Shown piece after piece: positions 15,091 through 23,131 of a DNA stretch of 64,000 bases (positions are counted from its first letter, which is position 1; each line of letters opens with the position of its first letter). The notes beneath the pieces are model-generated. The model was not told where the DNA came from. It saw only the letters and a program-made list of their open reading frames with translations, and made no database searches. Source of the DNA: Thermoplasmata archaeon (GTDB taxonomy: Archaea > Thermoplasmatota > Thermoplasmata > Lutacidiplasmatales > UBA184); contig JAKAUN010000015.1 of assembly GCA_021817605.1 (NCBI GenBank), forward strand, positions 120,011-184,010, read 5' to 3'. The position numbers and the translations under genes were made by a program.

Positions 15091-15417
15091 GTGTCGCAGT
15101 CCACGGACGAGGCCCTGGTCTGCCCTTGCCCGCCTTTCGGCCTGATCGACCTGGTCGGAAAGAAGTGGGCCATGTGCGTGGTCTCGCTCCTGGGCCGCTA
15201 CGGGACCGTGCGATTCGGCCCGATCCAGCGATGCCTGACCGGGGTAAGTCCTGCAACCCTTACGGCAACGCTCCGTGCGCTGGAGAAGGCCGGTATCGTG
15301 CGACGGCAACCCGCCCCGCGGCCAGGAGGCCTTGTTCGAGCGTACGCCCTCACGAACTCGGGACTCTCGCTCTACCAGAGCCTCCTCCCGCTGGCCGGAT
15401 GGCTGAACCGTCCCTGA
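15091..15417 (+). CDS. HxlR-family winged-helix regulator (probable arsenic-operon repressor)
   Basis: A 108-residue HxlR protein: LIDLVGKKWAMCVVSLLGRYG, RFGPIQRCLTGVSPATLTATLRALEKAGIVRR and YALTNSGLSLYQSLLPLAGW cover the winged helix and C-terminal dimer helix. Four cysteines are present (C11, C13 in LVCPCPP, C29, C48), enough for a thiol-based arsenite or redox sensor. HxlR proteins normally bind DNA as dimers, and the inverted repeat at 15043-15061 is a suitable site. The GTG start lies at the expected transcription start. Arsenic operons more often use ArsR; this use of HxlR is inferred from position. Confidence 0.85.
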   Translation: MSQSTDEALVCPCPPFGLIDLVGKKWAMCVVSLLGRYGTVRFGPIQRCLTGVSPATLTATLRALEKAGIVRRQPAPRPGGLVRAYALTNSGLSLYQSLLPLAGWLNRP

Positions 15418-15688
15418 GGCGGCAGCCGCAGTGGGCCCCCCGGCATTGCCGGCGACCGAGGAACGGGGCACCGGAATCGCCCGCCAATCCGGAACGGCTC
15501 CTGGAACGCTCTAGGCCGCCGGGAATCGACTCGCGTCCATCGGGGAATGGCGCGTTAGTGGCGCCACCCAAGAGTGAGCCACGGGGTAGTGAGATGTACC
15601 CTCCGGGCACACGTCACGGGAAGGGATCGAAGCCGTCAGCTCGCCCGAGGCCAACGGAAGCTTCGCTTCGCGCTCGTCGCGTCGTCTT
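15418..15688. other. Intergenic stretch without a recognisable gene
   Basis: Short open frames exist on both strands but none has recognisable content, a promoter or a ribosome binding site. The last part merges into the broken upstream end of the TPR gene. Confidence 0.4.
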
Positions 15689-16378
15689 GCGGATTGGGCT
15701 CTACGCGGGCGCGGTGGGACGCCGAAGATCCGCCGCGCGCTGGAACTGAACCCGAACCTGGCCACGGCGCACGTCATCCTGAGCCTCCTCGCCGGGTCGT
15801 TCGGGGTCATGGAGGCCTACCTCACGGAGGCAGAGGAAGCCTACCGCCTCGACCCGCTCTCGCCACCCATGATCCGCCACCAAGGGGAGGCCTACTTCCA
15901 TTCCGGAAGACTCGAGGAGGCCCTCGCGCACTGGAAGAAGCCCATCGCGTCGGACCCGCGGGACGCCTACCACGGGCTGGCGGACTACTACATGCACAAG
16001 GGAGACTTTGACCAGGCCGAAGCGGCGGTCCGCGAGCTCGAGAAGATCGCCCCGAACACGGACGGAGCCCTGCTTTGCCGCGGATTCCTCGCGGGCTTGA
16101 AAGGAGACCGCGACACGGCCCTGCGGACGATTTCCAAGCTCGACGAGCTCTTCAAGAAAGGCACCTCCCGGCAGTCGTCGATCGGTTTCATCTATTTCGC
16201 CATGGGGGACTTGGACCGCTTCTTCGAGTACATGGACGCGGCGGCGAAGGACCACACCATGCCGGCGCTGAGGATCCGTCTCTCCCCCCTGTTCGCGAAG
16301 GCGCGCAGGGACCCGCGCTTCCTCATGCTCATTATCACGGGGAGCCGGCCCCTCCAGCCCAACAAACCGCAGGGCTAG
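15689..16378 (+). pseudogene. TPR-repeat protein, N-terminally truncated
   Basis: From ATG 15809 the frame encodes 189 residues with tetratricopeptide helices (AEEAYRLDPLSPPMIRHQG, EALAHWKKPIASDPRDAYHG, KGDFDQAEAAVRELEKI). Recognisable TPR sequence continues upstream in the same frame from about 15689 (RRALELNPNLATAHVILSLLAG), where no start codon exists and where sequence then loses any likeness to a protein. It resembles the C-terminal TPR part of long proteins that carry an N-terminal cyclase or winged-helix domain. I read it as the remnant of such a gene; the part from 15809 could still be translated. Confidence 0.6.
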
Positions 16379-16540
16379 TCCGGCTACGCCCGCCCGGATC
16401 GCCGCGAGCCTTCCTGACCTGCTCTCAGGGAACCGTGCGGTTCGCTGAGCCGTCCGTCAGGACCCGCGACCGGATCGGCGAACCCGAGACCGCCCGGCCC
16501 CGGATCGAACCGGAGGGCCGAGCTCCGCGACCAAGGAGGA

Positions 16541-16548
16541 GTAAAGTG
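16541..16548 (+). promoter_or_regulatory. TATA-like box for the 63-residue gene
   Basis: GTAAAGTG is centred 25 bases before GTG 16569, which would make that gene leaderless. The only A/T cluster in the local sequence. Confidence 0.35.
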
Positions 16549-16568
16549 CCCGGGCGCGAGGATGGGTC

Positions 16569-16760
16569 GTGGACGACCGATCCGAGCCAGAAACACGCTC
16601 GACGGGGGCTCTCGTGGACCCCGCGGAGTTCCGGGAGCTTGTCGAGCAGATGGAGCGGGCCAGCAACACTATCGAGATCCTGGTGAACCGAACCAACACG
16701 CTCGTCCGGCTTCTTGGCCTGCTGAGCCAACGGGTCGACCGGCTCGAGGCCCGAGCCTGA
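16569..16760 (+). CDS. Small coiled-coil protein (63 residues)
   Basis: Starts at GTG 16569, at leaderless distance from a TATA-like box. After an acidic N-terminus the protein has a regular amphipathic helix (AEFRELVEQMERASNTIEIL) and a second one (LVRLLGLLSQRVDRLEARA) with hydrophobic residues at heptad positions, suggesting a two-helix or trimeric coiled coil. Codon choice matches real genes of the window. No family recognised. Confidence 0.5.
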   Translation: MDDRSEPETRSTGALVDPAEFRELVEQMERASNTIEILVNRTNTLVRLLGLLSQRVDRLEARA

Positions 16761-16979
16761 ACGGCATACTTCCCCCTCCGACCCGCGAGCTCGCGATGCA
16801 ACGCTTCGGTTGAGCGTGCCTCACCTTGAACGGCTTCGCGCTGGAAGCAGGGGGACTCGCCCCCGAGAGAGCTTGAGACGCCGTCTCGGGGTCGGTCGGT
16901 CCTTCCCGGGACTAGCGGTCCACCCGGGGCCGTCCCTCGGGCCGCCGGTCCCTTCCGAACGCAGCCGGGGAAGTCGCCG
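16761..16979. other. Intergenic region, nothing recognised
   Basis: Contains GAGACGCCGTCTC near 16872, a short hairpin that may end the small upstream gene. No gene seen. Confidence 0.3.
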
Positions 16980-17597
16980 CTAGCCTCGCGTCCTCTTGCG
17001 ACACGTCAGGCCGTAGTGGTGCGGTCCGAACTCCCAGCGCTCCGTCACTTCAAGTCCCTCGGCGGCCAGCCGTTCCGCCGCCGCCTCGGGAGTGAGGCGC
17101 ACCGATATCGGAGGCCCCCGCTCGGTCGTCTCCTTCTTCCAGTCCAGGTTCACCAGGGCCCCTTCCGTCTTCAGAAGGCGGACGGCCTCTCGCAGCGTGG
17201 GCGGAGGAATGTCGTGGAGCACGTTGGCGAGCAGCACCACGTCGGCGAGCCCCGGGGGGAGAGGGATCTTCGTCTCGCTGCTCCGCACGGCCTCGAGCTG
17301 GGCCAAGCCCTCGGAACGTGCCCGATCCCTCACGAGGTCCACGAGCTCGAGCGAGAGGTCGACCGCGTAGACGTGTCCCTTCGGTCCGACACGTCGCGCG
17401 GCCGGGAGAACAAAGTATCCCGTCCCTGCCCCGACCTCGACGACGGTGGCTCCCTCGGCCAGGCGGATGCGATTCCAAAGGGCTTCGGGGTCCTGCGTTG
17501 CCCTCCGCTCCGGAAACTCGAGCGCCGCAAGGGCCTCCTCACGGCCCCACGCTCGTCCGTGCATCCCCGCGTGGTGGTCGTGACGGTGTTCGGCCAT
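16980..17597 (-). CDS. Class I SAM-dependent methyltransferase with His-rich N-terminus
   Basis: A 205-residue methyltransferase. Motif I is VVEVGAGTGYF, followed by VYAVDLSLELVDL (acidic residue binding the SAM ribose) and VVLLANVLHDI (motif IV). It resembles UbiE/ArsM-type enzymes but lacks the cysteine set of ArsM, so methylation of arsenite is unlikely. The first 13 residues (MAEHRHDHHAGMH) include five histidines and two acids, a possible metal-binding tail. The ATG at 17597 is chosen since the open frame upstream reads as low-complexity shadow. Target unknown. Confidence 0.8.
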   Translation of the reverse strand: MAEHRHDHHAGMHGRAWGREEALAALEFPERRATQDPEALWNRIRLAEGATVVEVGAGTGYFVLPAARRVGPKGHVYAVDLSLELVDLVRDRARSEGLAQLEAVRSSETKIPLPPGLADVVLLANVLHDIPPPTLREAVRLLKTEGALVNLDWKKETTERGPPISVRLTPEAAAERLAAEGLEVTERWEFGPHHYGLTCRKRTRG

Positions 17598-17936
17598 TTT
17601 CGTCCCTAGCAGCTCCCCCGGTCCGATAAGGTCGTCCCGTCCGCGGTGCCGCGTCAGCCCAGCCGGTCGTGAGCTGGACCCGCGGCTCGAGGCTACTGCG
17701 AGAGGTGTCGAGGCCTGGAGGAGAGCGTCGCCTCCACTCGCGGAGCCGTCCGGAGGGTTTCCTCCTGCACCTCCCTCGGGAGGCTGGCCGCGGCTGCCGT
17801 CCAACGCCCCCGCGTGGCGCCGGCTCGCGGAGGAGGGGGGAATCGGGCGCCCGGGGAGACGGATTCCCCCCTTCCTCCCTTAGGGGAAATCGATTAGGTC
17901 ACGAGGGGACTGCCCCTTCGCACGCCGAGGAGGTCT
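17598..17936. other. Promoter-bearing gap before a secreted protein gene
   Basis: No gene recognised. AAATCGATTA at 17887-17896 is the only clear TATA-like site on the plus strand, about 44 bases before ATG 17937; a GAGGAGGT ribosome binding site lies a few bases before the start. Confidence 0.35.
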
Positions 17937-18503
17937 ATGCCCATGGGGGAGGGACGGCGCAAACGGACCAGCGGGCAGCTCATCTACCTCGGTACGATCG
18001 TCGCGATCGTTGGAGTGATGGCGGGCGCCGCTCTCGGTGCCGCGCTCCCTGCCCCCGGCATCGTCACGCAGGCCGCAGGCGTGTACTCCGGGGCATTCAA
18101 GGCCCCGGCGGGGTTCACGCAGAGCCCGACCCTCGCCCCTTCGAGCGTGATCTCGAACGTCACGACCTGCAGTGCCGGTCCCATCACCGAGAAGACCAAC
18201 GGAGGGACCATCGACGTCACTCTCTCGGATGCCACGGGGGGAACCACCTGCACGGGAGGCGACTTCGCCGAACTCTTCACGGTGCAGTTTTCGGCGACCA
18301 TCGCCTCCGGCAGCCCGCAAACCGACACGTTCACGGTCACGGCCTCCTACGGTACGACCCCGACGACCGGGGTCAACTCCGTCGCCCTCACGACCGGCTC
18401 TCCCGGTTCCCCTTGGACCCAGACGATCGACCTCTACGTCGACTTCGGGCCGTCCCCCGGACCGAGCGGCGGAATCAGCACCCTGAGCCTCGTCATCCAG
18501 TAG
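17937..18503 (+). CDS. Secreted or membrane-anchored protein of unknown function
   Basis: A 188-residue protein. A basic N-terminus (RRKRTSGQ) is followed by one hydrophobic helix at about residues 14-38, an uncleaved anchor or signal peptide, then a Thr/Ser/Gly-rich beta-type domain of about 140 residues with two cysteines (in VTTCSAGP and GTTCTGG) that may form a disulphide. The composition is like the surface proteins further along the window. ATG 17937 and ATG 17943 are both possible. No family recognised. Confidence 0.65.
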   Translation: MPMGEGRRKRTSGQLIYLGTIVAIVGVMAGAALGAALPAPGIVTQAAGVYSGAFKAPAGFTQSPTLAPSSVISNVTTCSAGPITEKTNGGTIDVTLSDATGGTTCTGGDFAELFTVQFSATIASGSPQTDTFTVTASYGTTPTTGVNSVALTTGSPGSPWTQTIDLYVDFGPSPGPSGGISTLSLVIQ

Positions 18504-18657
18504 CTGAGGCAGACCCGGACTCTCGCGAAGGAGCGACCCTTCCTCCTGGAGCGACCCGTCCGCAACGCTCCGGCCCCCGTCGGGGCGAAGGTCGTGAGGG
18601 GGGGGCACCGGGCAAACCCCCGGCGAAAAGGGGTCCATTTCGCGAGAGGGGTAGCTA

Positions 18658-19431
18658 ATGAGGGCGCGCGGACACGGCCCTGACAGAACCATGGGATCAT
18701 CGTGTCCGGGCTGCGGCGCCGTGGACGGGCTGACCAGCCGCGCCGTACGAGCAGTCCACGAGACCTGCGCCGCCTGCGGGAGGAGCTTTACCGTCATCGA
18801 GCCGGCTGTCGAGCCGACTCCCTCCGAGCTGGAGGAGATCGAGGCCGCCCCGCGTCATGCGGGGGGAGGGAAGGCTACAGGGGAAGGTTCGTCCGCCCCC
18901 TCGGGACCGCCGTGCCGACAGTGCGGAGCGCCCCTGGCCCTGCGCTCCTGGGCCGAGGAGGGAGTGGAGGCGCAGTGCCCTTCCTGCGGCGCCAACGTAA
19001 GGTATCGGACGATGCCCCCGTTCCGCGGACCGCGCGGCCCGTCTCCGGGCGGCTACGGCGAGCGTGGCGGAGGAGGACGCTTCGCCCCTCCCCAGAGCCG
19101 CCCCTGCCGCGAGTGCGGCGGTCCTCTCACCTTTTCGACGGACGAGGAGGGTGTCGTGACAGGCTCGTGCGCCCAATGCGGCAACCGCTTCACCCTGCCT
19201 CCTCGCACCGGGGGAGGCCGGCCGGGGGGCCCGAGAGGCCGTTCCGGGCGCTTCTCTGGGGGATTCTCCCGAGGGTTCTCGAGGCCTCGGAACCGGTTCG
19301 GAGATGACGAGGAACGGCCGGAGCGTCGCAGAGGTCCTCCCCGACGCACCTTCCGCCCGAGGGAGAGAGCCGGGCGGGAGGAATCGACGGACTACGGAGA
19401 GCGCCGGCGGCGCAAGCGCCGCGAGGAATAG
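18658..19431 (+). CDS. Triple zinc-ribbon protein with RG-rich tail
   Basis: A 257-residue soluble protein with three zinc ribbons: C16/C19 with C37/C40, C86/C89 with C107/C110, and C150/C153 with C171/C174. The ribbons alternate with disordered linkers; the second linker (GGYGERGGGGRF) and the C-terminal 80 residues are rich in Arg and Gly (FSGGFSRGFSRPRNRF, then a strongly basic tail). This layout is typical of nucleic-acid-binding proteins. No enzymatic domain is visible. ATG 18658 is used; ATG 18691 is possible and would begin right before the first ribbon. Confidence 0.7.
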   Translation: MRARGHGPDRTMGSSCPGCGAVDGLTSRAVRAVHETCAACGRSFTVIEPAVEPTPSELEEIEAAPRHAGGGKATGEGSSAPSGPPCRQCGAPLALRSWAEEGVEAQCPSCGANVRYRTMPPFRGPRGPSPGGYGERGGGGRFAPPQSRPCRECGGPLTFSTDEEGVVTGSCAQCGNRFTLPPRTGGGRPGGPRGRSGRFSGGFSRGFSRPRNRFGDDEERPERRRGPPRRTFRPRERAGREESTDYGERRRRKRREE

Positions 19432-19476
19432 ACCGGCCCGCTCCGCGAGCCGCGGTCTCCGTTCGCGACCCGTGAA

Positions 19477-19498
19477 CCCCGGGCGGTAGCGCCCGGGG
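19477..19498 (+). terminator. Perfect GC-rich hairpin after the zinc-ribbon gene
   Basis: CCCCGGGCG (19477-19485) and CGCCCGGGG (19490-19498) form a 9-pair stem with a GTAG loop. There is no T tract after it, so it may be an RNA-stability element rather than a terminator. Confidence 0.4.
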
Positions 19499-19669
19499 CT
19501 CGGAAGAGCAGCAGCCGTTCGACGGAGGGCCGCGAGCTCGCTTCCGCTCGGCAGGTGCCGACCGGATCGGGGACGGCAGGACTTCCCAATCGACCGGTGC
19601 TCCTTCCGTCGGGGGTCGTGGAGGTTCGTTCCGCGCTCAGACTTTTCCCCAGCCAAGGATGCGGGCCGC

Positions 19670-20860
19670 GTGGTGGTCGGGGCTGGCGGCCGGAGAGTCC
19701 TTCTGCCGGTCTACCTCGCGTCGCTCGGGACCTGGGCTGCCTACGCGCTGGTCATCGTCGTGCTCCCGTTCCGCTTCCAACAGCTCGATCTCTCGGTCGT
19801 GGAGTACGGCACGGCGCTCGCGATCTACGCTCTCGGGGCCCTGGTCACGGAAAGCCTGTGGGGGTACCTCGCGTTCCGTATCGGATCGTCGAGGTCCCTC
19901 GGTCTCCTCGCGGCTCTGACGGTGATGCCCATGATCGCCCTCGGATTCGCCCGGTCCTTTCCGGTGTTCGGACTCCTTCTCGGGCTCTACGGGATGCTCG
20001 TGGTGTACAGTACGCCGCTCATTCGCTGGGTGGGCATGTCCGCTGGCGGCCCCGGGAAGGAGGGTCGGGGACTCGGGCGCCTCGGCCTCTTCTTCGGGGC
20101 GGGACTCAGCGCGGGGACCGCGGTTGGGCCCCTCCTCTACTCGATCGGGGGATTCTGGCTCAACATCTACGTCGGCACGGCGGTCTTCGTTGCGTCGACG
20201 GTTCCGCTCCTTTTGGTCCCGTGGGGCTCGGTCCCGCTTCCGCGCAGCCGCGTTCGGGGCCGGAGCTCGCTACGTGCGGTGCTGGAACGGAGGTTCCTGC
20301 TCGCCATCGTGCTCGTCGTGCTCTATTTCATGGTCTACGCGCTCGTCACGAACTTCCTGCAGTACTACTCCATCCGCCTCTTCCACGGGACGGTCGAGGA
20401 GACAGGCTACGTGATCGGGGGGGCGCGTGCGGTCGCCCTGCTCGTGGGCATCCTGATGGGATCGACAGTGGACCGCTGGGGCCCCGGCCGGGCGGCCCCG
20501 GCCGGATTCCTGCTGCTTGTGGCCGGGGCTGTGGGAAGCTGGGCTTCTGGCGACTACCAGAGCATGACCGTCGCGACGCTCGTACTGGCCGCAGGCGCCG
20601 GCTGGTTGGGGGTCACGCTCCTGCCGATGGCGCTCTCCCGCGTCGCTCCCGTGAACCAGGGGACCGCGGTCGGCGTCTTCGGGTCGTTCGAGGACCTGGG
20701 GCTCATCATCGGGCCAGTCCTTCTGGGGGTCGTCTATTCCGCGCTGGGCCCCCGACAGCTCTTTCCCGTGGTCGCTGCGCTGGCGCTGGCAGGCACGGCG
20801 CTCTCCCTGGGGGGCGTGCGTGCGAGGCCGGGCTCCCGCGAAGCTCCTGCTCACGCCTGA
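19670..20860 (+). CDS. MFS transporter
   Basis: A 396-residue major facilitator protein with 12 predicted helices and the central cytoplasmic loop near residues 190-215 (RSRVRGRSSLRAVLERR). Helices 1-3 contain AIYALGALVTESLWGYLAFRIGSS, a form of the loop 2-3 motif. Substrate unknown; drug or metabolite efflux is the usual role for this type. GTG 19670 is used. An ATG at 19659 opens a different frame (RAAWWSGLAAGE) that reads like a real N-terminus, so a small frameshift near 19680 is possible. Confidence 0.8.
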   Translation: MVVGAGGRRVLLPVYLASLGTWAAYALVIVVLPFRFQQLDLSVVEYGTALAIYALGALVTESLWGYLAFRIGSSRSLGLLAALTVMPMIALGFARSFPVFGLLLGLYGMLVVYSTPLIRWVGMSAGGPGKEGRGLGRLGLFFGAGLSAGTAVGPLLYSIGGFWLNIYVGTAVFVASTVPLLLVPWGSVPLPRSRVRGRSSLRAVLERRFLLAIVLVVLYFMVYALVTNFLQYYSIRLFHGTVEETGYVIGGARAVALLVGILMGSTVDRWGPGRAAPAGFLLLVAGAVGSWASGDYQSMTVATLVLAAGAGWLGVTLLPMALSRVAPVNQGTAVGVFGSFEDLGLIIGPVLLGVVYSALGPRQLFPVVAALALAGTALSLGGVRARPGSREAPAHA

Positions 20861-20944
20861 GCTGTCGGGCCGCCCCGGGACCGGGGGCTTTGCCGGCGGA
20901 GGGCGGAGCCCGCGCGAGGCGACCCGCTCGGAACCTGCCCGCCC

Positions 20945-22051
20945 TCAGACGATCTTGCCGCCCCTCAGCAGGGCCCTTCCGTCGATGACGAGGTTGGCTC
21001 CCGTGACGACCGTCCATGTCCCGAAGGGGGAGGGATTCTCGCCACCGGCAAAGCCGTTCCCGCCGAGGCGCAGGAGCACCGCCCCTTCCTCCTGATCCTC
21101 GAGCTGCGGACAGCCGCGGAGATCCGGATTGAGCCCGACGGAGAGGTAGCTCAGGCGGTCGCGGCCCTTCGACGGGGCCGCGCGGTACTCCTTCTCGAAC
21201 GCCTTACCCCCCTTCGCGTAGCTGTGGTCGACCAGCCGACCGCGGCGGAAGCTCCAGCGGATGCCGGAGGCGGGGCCGGAGCTCGGATAGACCGCATGAT
21301 TTCCCACGATGCTGCCGCGTCCCGAAGTGTGGTCGAGGGCGACACCGACCGCGCCTCCGGGGATGCTGGCGACGTTGTTGCCGGCCCGAAGGTCCGCCTC
21401 GTCGACGACGGCATCGTCCACCTGGACCGGATAGCTGCCGAACCGGAACTCGAGCTCGGTCCCGTTCGGATGCGTCAGAACGGCCCGACGCCCCCCGCGG
21501 AGGCGTCGAGCGACCTTCTTGGCGAGCTGCCGCATCTTCTGGGGGGAAGCCAGGCTGGCCCGCAGGAGCGCGGTCCTCCAGGCCCTGAGGTCGACCTCCC
21601 AGCGATCTGCGGCCAAGCGGCTCGTTCTTCCGAGGTACAGCCGCGCGCCCCGGACCCGGGCCTTCGCCGCCCGACGATACCATTCGGCGTTGTAGGCCGT
21701 CACACCCTCGGTGCGGCGATCGGAGAGCGTGTCGTACCGCGGCCACTCCGAGGGGCCAAAGAAGAACACGTAGGCGTCCGTTCTCTCGAGCGCGCTCCAC
21801 TCGTGGTCGCCTACGGCCCCCACGGCGCGGGACGCGCCGGTTCGCAGGGCCTCCCAGAACGCCGGCTCGTCCTCGTAGAGCATCAAGGGGTGAGCGCCCA
21901 GCCGTCGCGCCTCGACCACGAACGGGACGGCCCAGGGAAGGCTCTCCGACCACGCCTCGATCGTGACGTTCTCTCCGTCCGTGACCCGGAGCGTGTTCGT
22001 GAGTACCTCGCGGGCGACCTTGCGCGCCAGTTGCTCGGTGGGCGAATCCAT
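20945..22051 (-). CDS. M29 (aminopeptidase T)-like protein lacking metal ligands
   Basis: A 368-residue protein with the overall M29 layout: N-terminal VLTNTLRVTDGENVTIEAW, then regions aligning to the metal-binding core. At each of those places the ligand is changed: the glutamate of the NxPxGEV motif is alanine (SIPGGAVGVAL), the glutamate of AELGIGLNP is serine (YLSVGLNPDLRG), and the histidines of the TVHIALG and HWD segments are leucine and phenylalanine/tryptophan (AVLLRLGGN, SPFGTWTVV). The fold seems kept but aminopeptidase activity should be lost. It may be a binding or regulatory protein. Residue matches are from memory of the family. Confidence 0.75.
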   Translation of the reverse strand: MDSPTEQLARKVAREVLTNTLRVTDGENVTIEAWSESLPWAVPFVVEARRLGAHPLMLYEDEPAFWEALRTGASRAVGAVGDHEWSALERTDAYVFFFGPSEWPRYDTLSDRRTEGVTAYNAEWYRRAAKARVRGARLYLGRTSRLAADRWEVDLRAWRTALLRASLASPQKMRQLAKKVARRLRGGRRAVLTHPNGTELEFRFGSYPVQVDDAVVDEADLRAGNNVASIPGGAVGVALDHTSGRGSIVGNHAVYPSSGPASGIRWSFRRGRLVDHSYAKGGKAFEKEYRAAPSKGRDRLSYLSVGLNPDLRGCPQLEDQEEGAVLLRLGGNGFAGGENPSPFGTWTVVTGANLVIDGRALLRGGKIV

Positions 22052-22385
22052 GGGGGCTACCAGCTTTCGGGGCTACTTGTAGGAGACCACCGCCCGCGGT
22101 CTACCGCGGCCTCACGTCTCGGTCCCGCAGGCGAAAGGCCGCCGAGGCCGCAGCCAAGCCCCGGCATGAAAGGGAACGACCTGCGGAGCCGCGAGTCTCT
22201 TGCACCCATCCTGCCTACGGAGGGGGGAAGGCCACAGTCCCGCTCTCCCGAGACTGGCGCGGGCAAATCGAACGGCGAGGGATGGGCTTGTTCGAGCACC
22301 GAGGCTGTTCCTCGGCCATGACGGGGGAAGGGGCAGCGCGGGAAGCACCGAGGAGCGAAATAGGGCGCTTCATCTCCGGGGGCTG
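22052..22385. promoter_or_regulatory. Divergent gap; TATA box of the 94-residue gene at 22357-22364
   Basis: GAAATAGG at 22357-22364 is centred 26 bases before ATG 22386, as for a leaderless gene. The rest of the gap shows no gene. Confidence 0.45.
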
Positions 22386-22670
22386 ATGCCCGGCTCCCGC
22401 GCGACGCCCGAGGCCCTTTTGACGGCTCTCGATCCGGCGTCGGGCGGCCTCCCGTCCGGCAGCGCCGAGAGCGTGGCCGCATGGCTCCGGACCCGCGGCT
22501 TCCTGGCCGAGCCGGAGGCCGTCCGCGACGCCCTGGACGAGCTCGCCCGAAAGGGCAAGCTCGAGCGCGTGGAAACGGAGGACGGGGACGCTGCCTACAC
22601 ACGGCCGGAGGTCCTGCTTCGGGCCGCTGGCGTCACCTCGGTCTACCACGGGTCCTCCCGCCGCCGCTAG
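22386..22670 (+). CDS. Small winged-helix-like protein (94 residues)
   Basis: Helices such as SAESVAAWLRTRGFLAEPEAV and RDALDELARKGKLERVETEDGDAAY end in a beta-hairpin-like element, the pattern of a winged-helix domain that reads DNA. The ATG lies at leaderless distance from a TATA box. No close family recognised, and the DNA-binding role is inferred from secondary structure only. Confidence 0.6.
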   Translation: MPGSRATPEALLTALDPASGGLPSGSAESVAAWLRTRGFLAEPEAVRDALDELARKGKLERVETEDGDAAYTRPEVLLRAAGVTSVYHGSSRRR

Positions 22671-22734
22671 GGTGGTGAGGAGCCCTTCACTGAACCGTCA
22701 AATAGGGAGAGTCGTCTAAGAGCTCAGGTTGTCC

Positions 22735-22905
22735 ATGCCGAGCTTTCGTTGCGCCGACCTGGGAATGAATTGTGGCTTTGAGGTAAAGAACGGGACCAGC
22801 AAGGACGAGGTGATGCAGATCGCCGCGATCCACGCCAAGACCGCCCACGGAATGGCGACGATCCCCCCCGACCTGGCCGCCAAGGTCACCGCGGCAATCC
22901 ACTGA
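22735..22905 (+). CDS. DUF1059 family protein (56 residues)
   Basis: A complete small gene: MPSFRCADLGMNCGFEVKN, then SKDEVMQIAAIHAKTAHGM and a C-terminal PPDLAAKVTAAIH. The cysteine pair C6 and C13 and the AxHAxxxHGM segment are the markers of DUF1059, a widespread small family of unknown function in archaea and bacteria. CAAATAGGG around 22699-22707 is a TATA-like site upstream. The gene and its flanks are richer in A and T than the neighbours, suggesting recent arrival. Confidence 0.85.
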   Translation: MPSFRCADLGMNCGFEVKNGTSKDEVMQIAAIHAKTAHGMATIPPDLAAKVTAAIH

Positions 22906-23131
22906 GAGTCTCGGCTGCAAGAGCGGGGGGAGCGGGCCCTCGAGCCCCCCGCCCGCGCATCTCGGCCGGCGACCGAGCCGCCGGGCCGACCTCCTGCGAG
23001 GACCGCCGGAATGCCTGCGGCTGCCCCCACGAGGCCGGCGGTCGGAGGGGCTGCCTCGGGCTGCCGCTCCTTCGCCAGGGGAGCCGGGACGTGGTCGCGT
23101 CGAAGGATTTCCGTGGGATCGGTAGCCGCAG
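22906..23131. other. Gap between DUF1059 and the ABC genes
   Basis: No gene recognised. A weak AGGATTT near 23103 is about 26 bases before GTG 23132 and could be the TATA box of the ABC operon. Confidence 0.3.

Noticed and set aside
16980..17597. arsM (arsenite methyltransferase)
   Set aside because: The cysteines required by ArsM are absent apart from one near the C-terminus.
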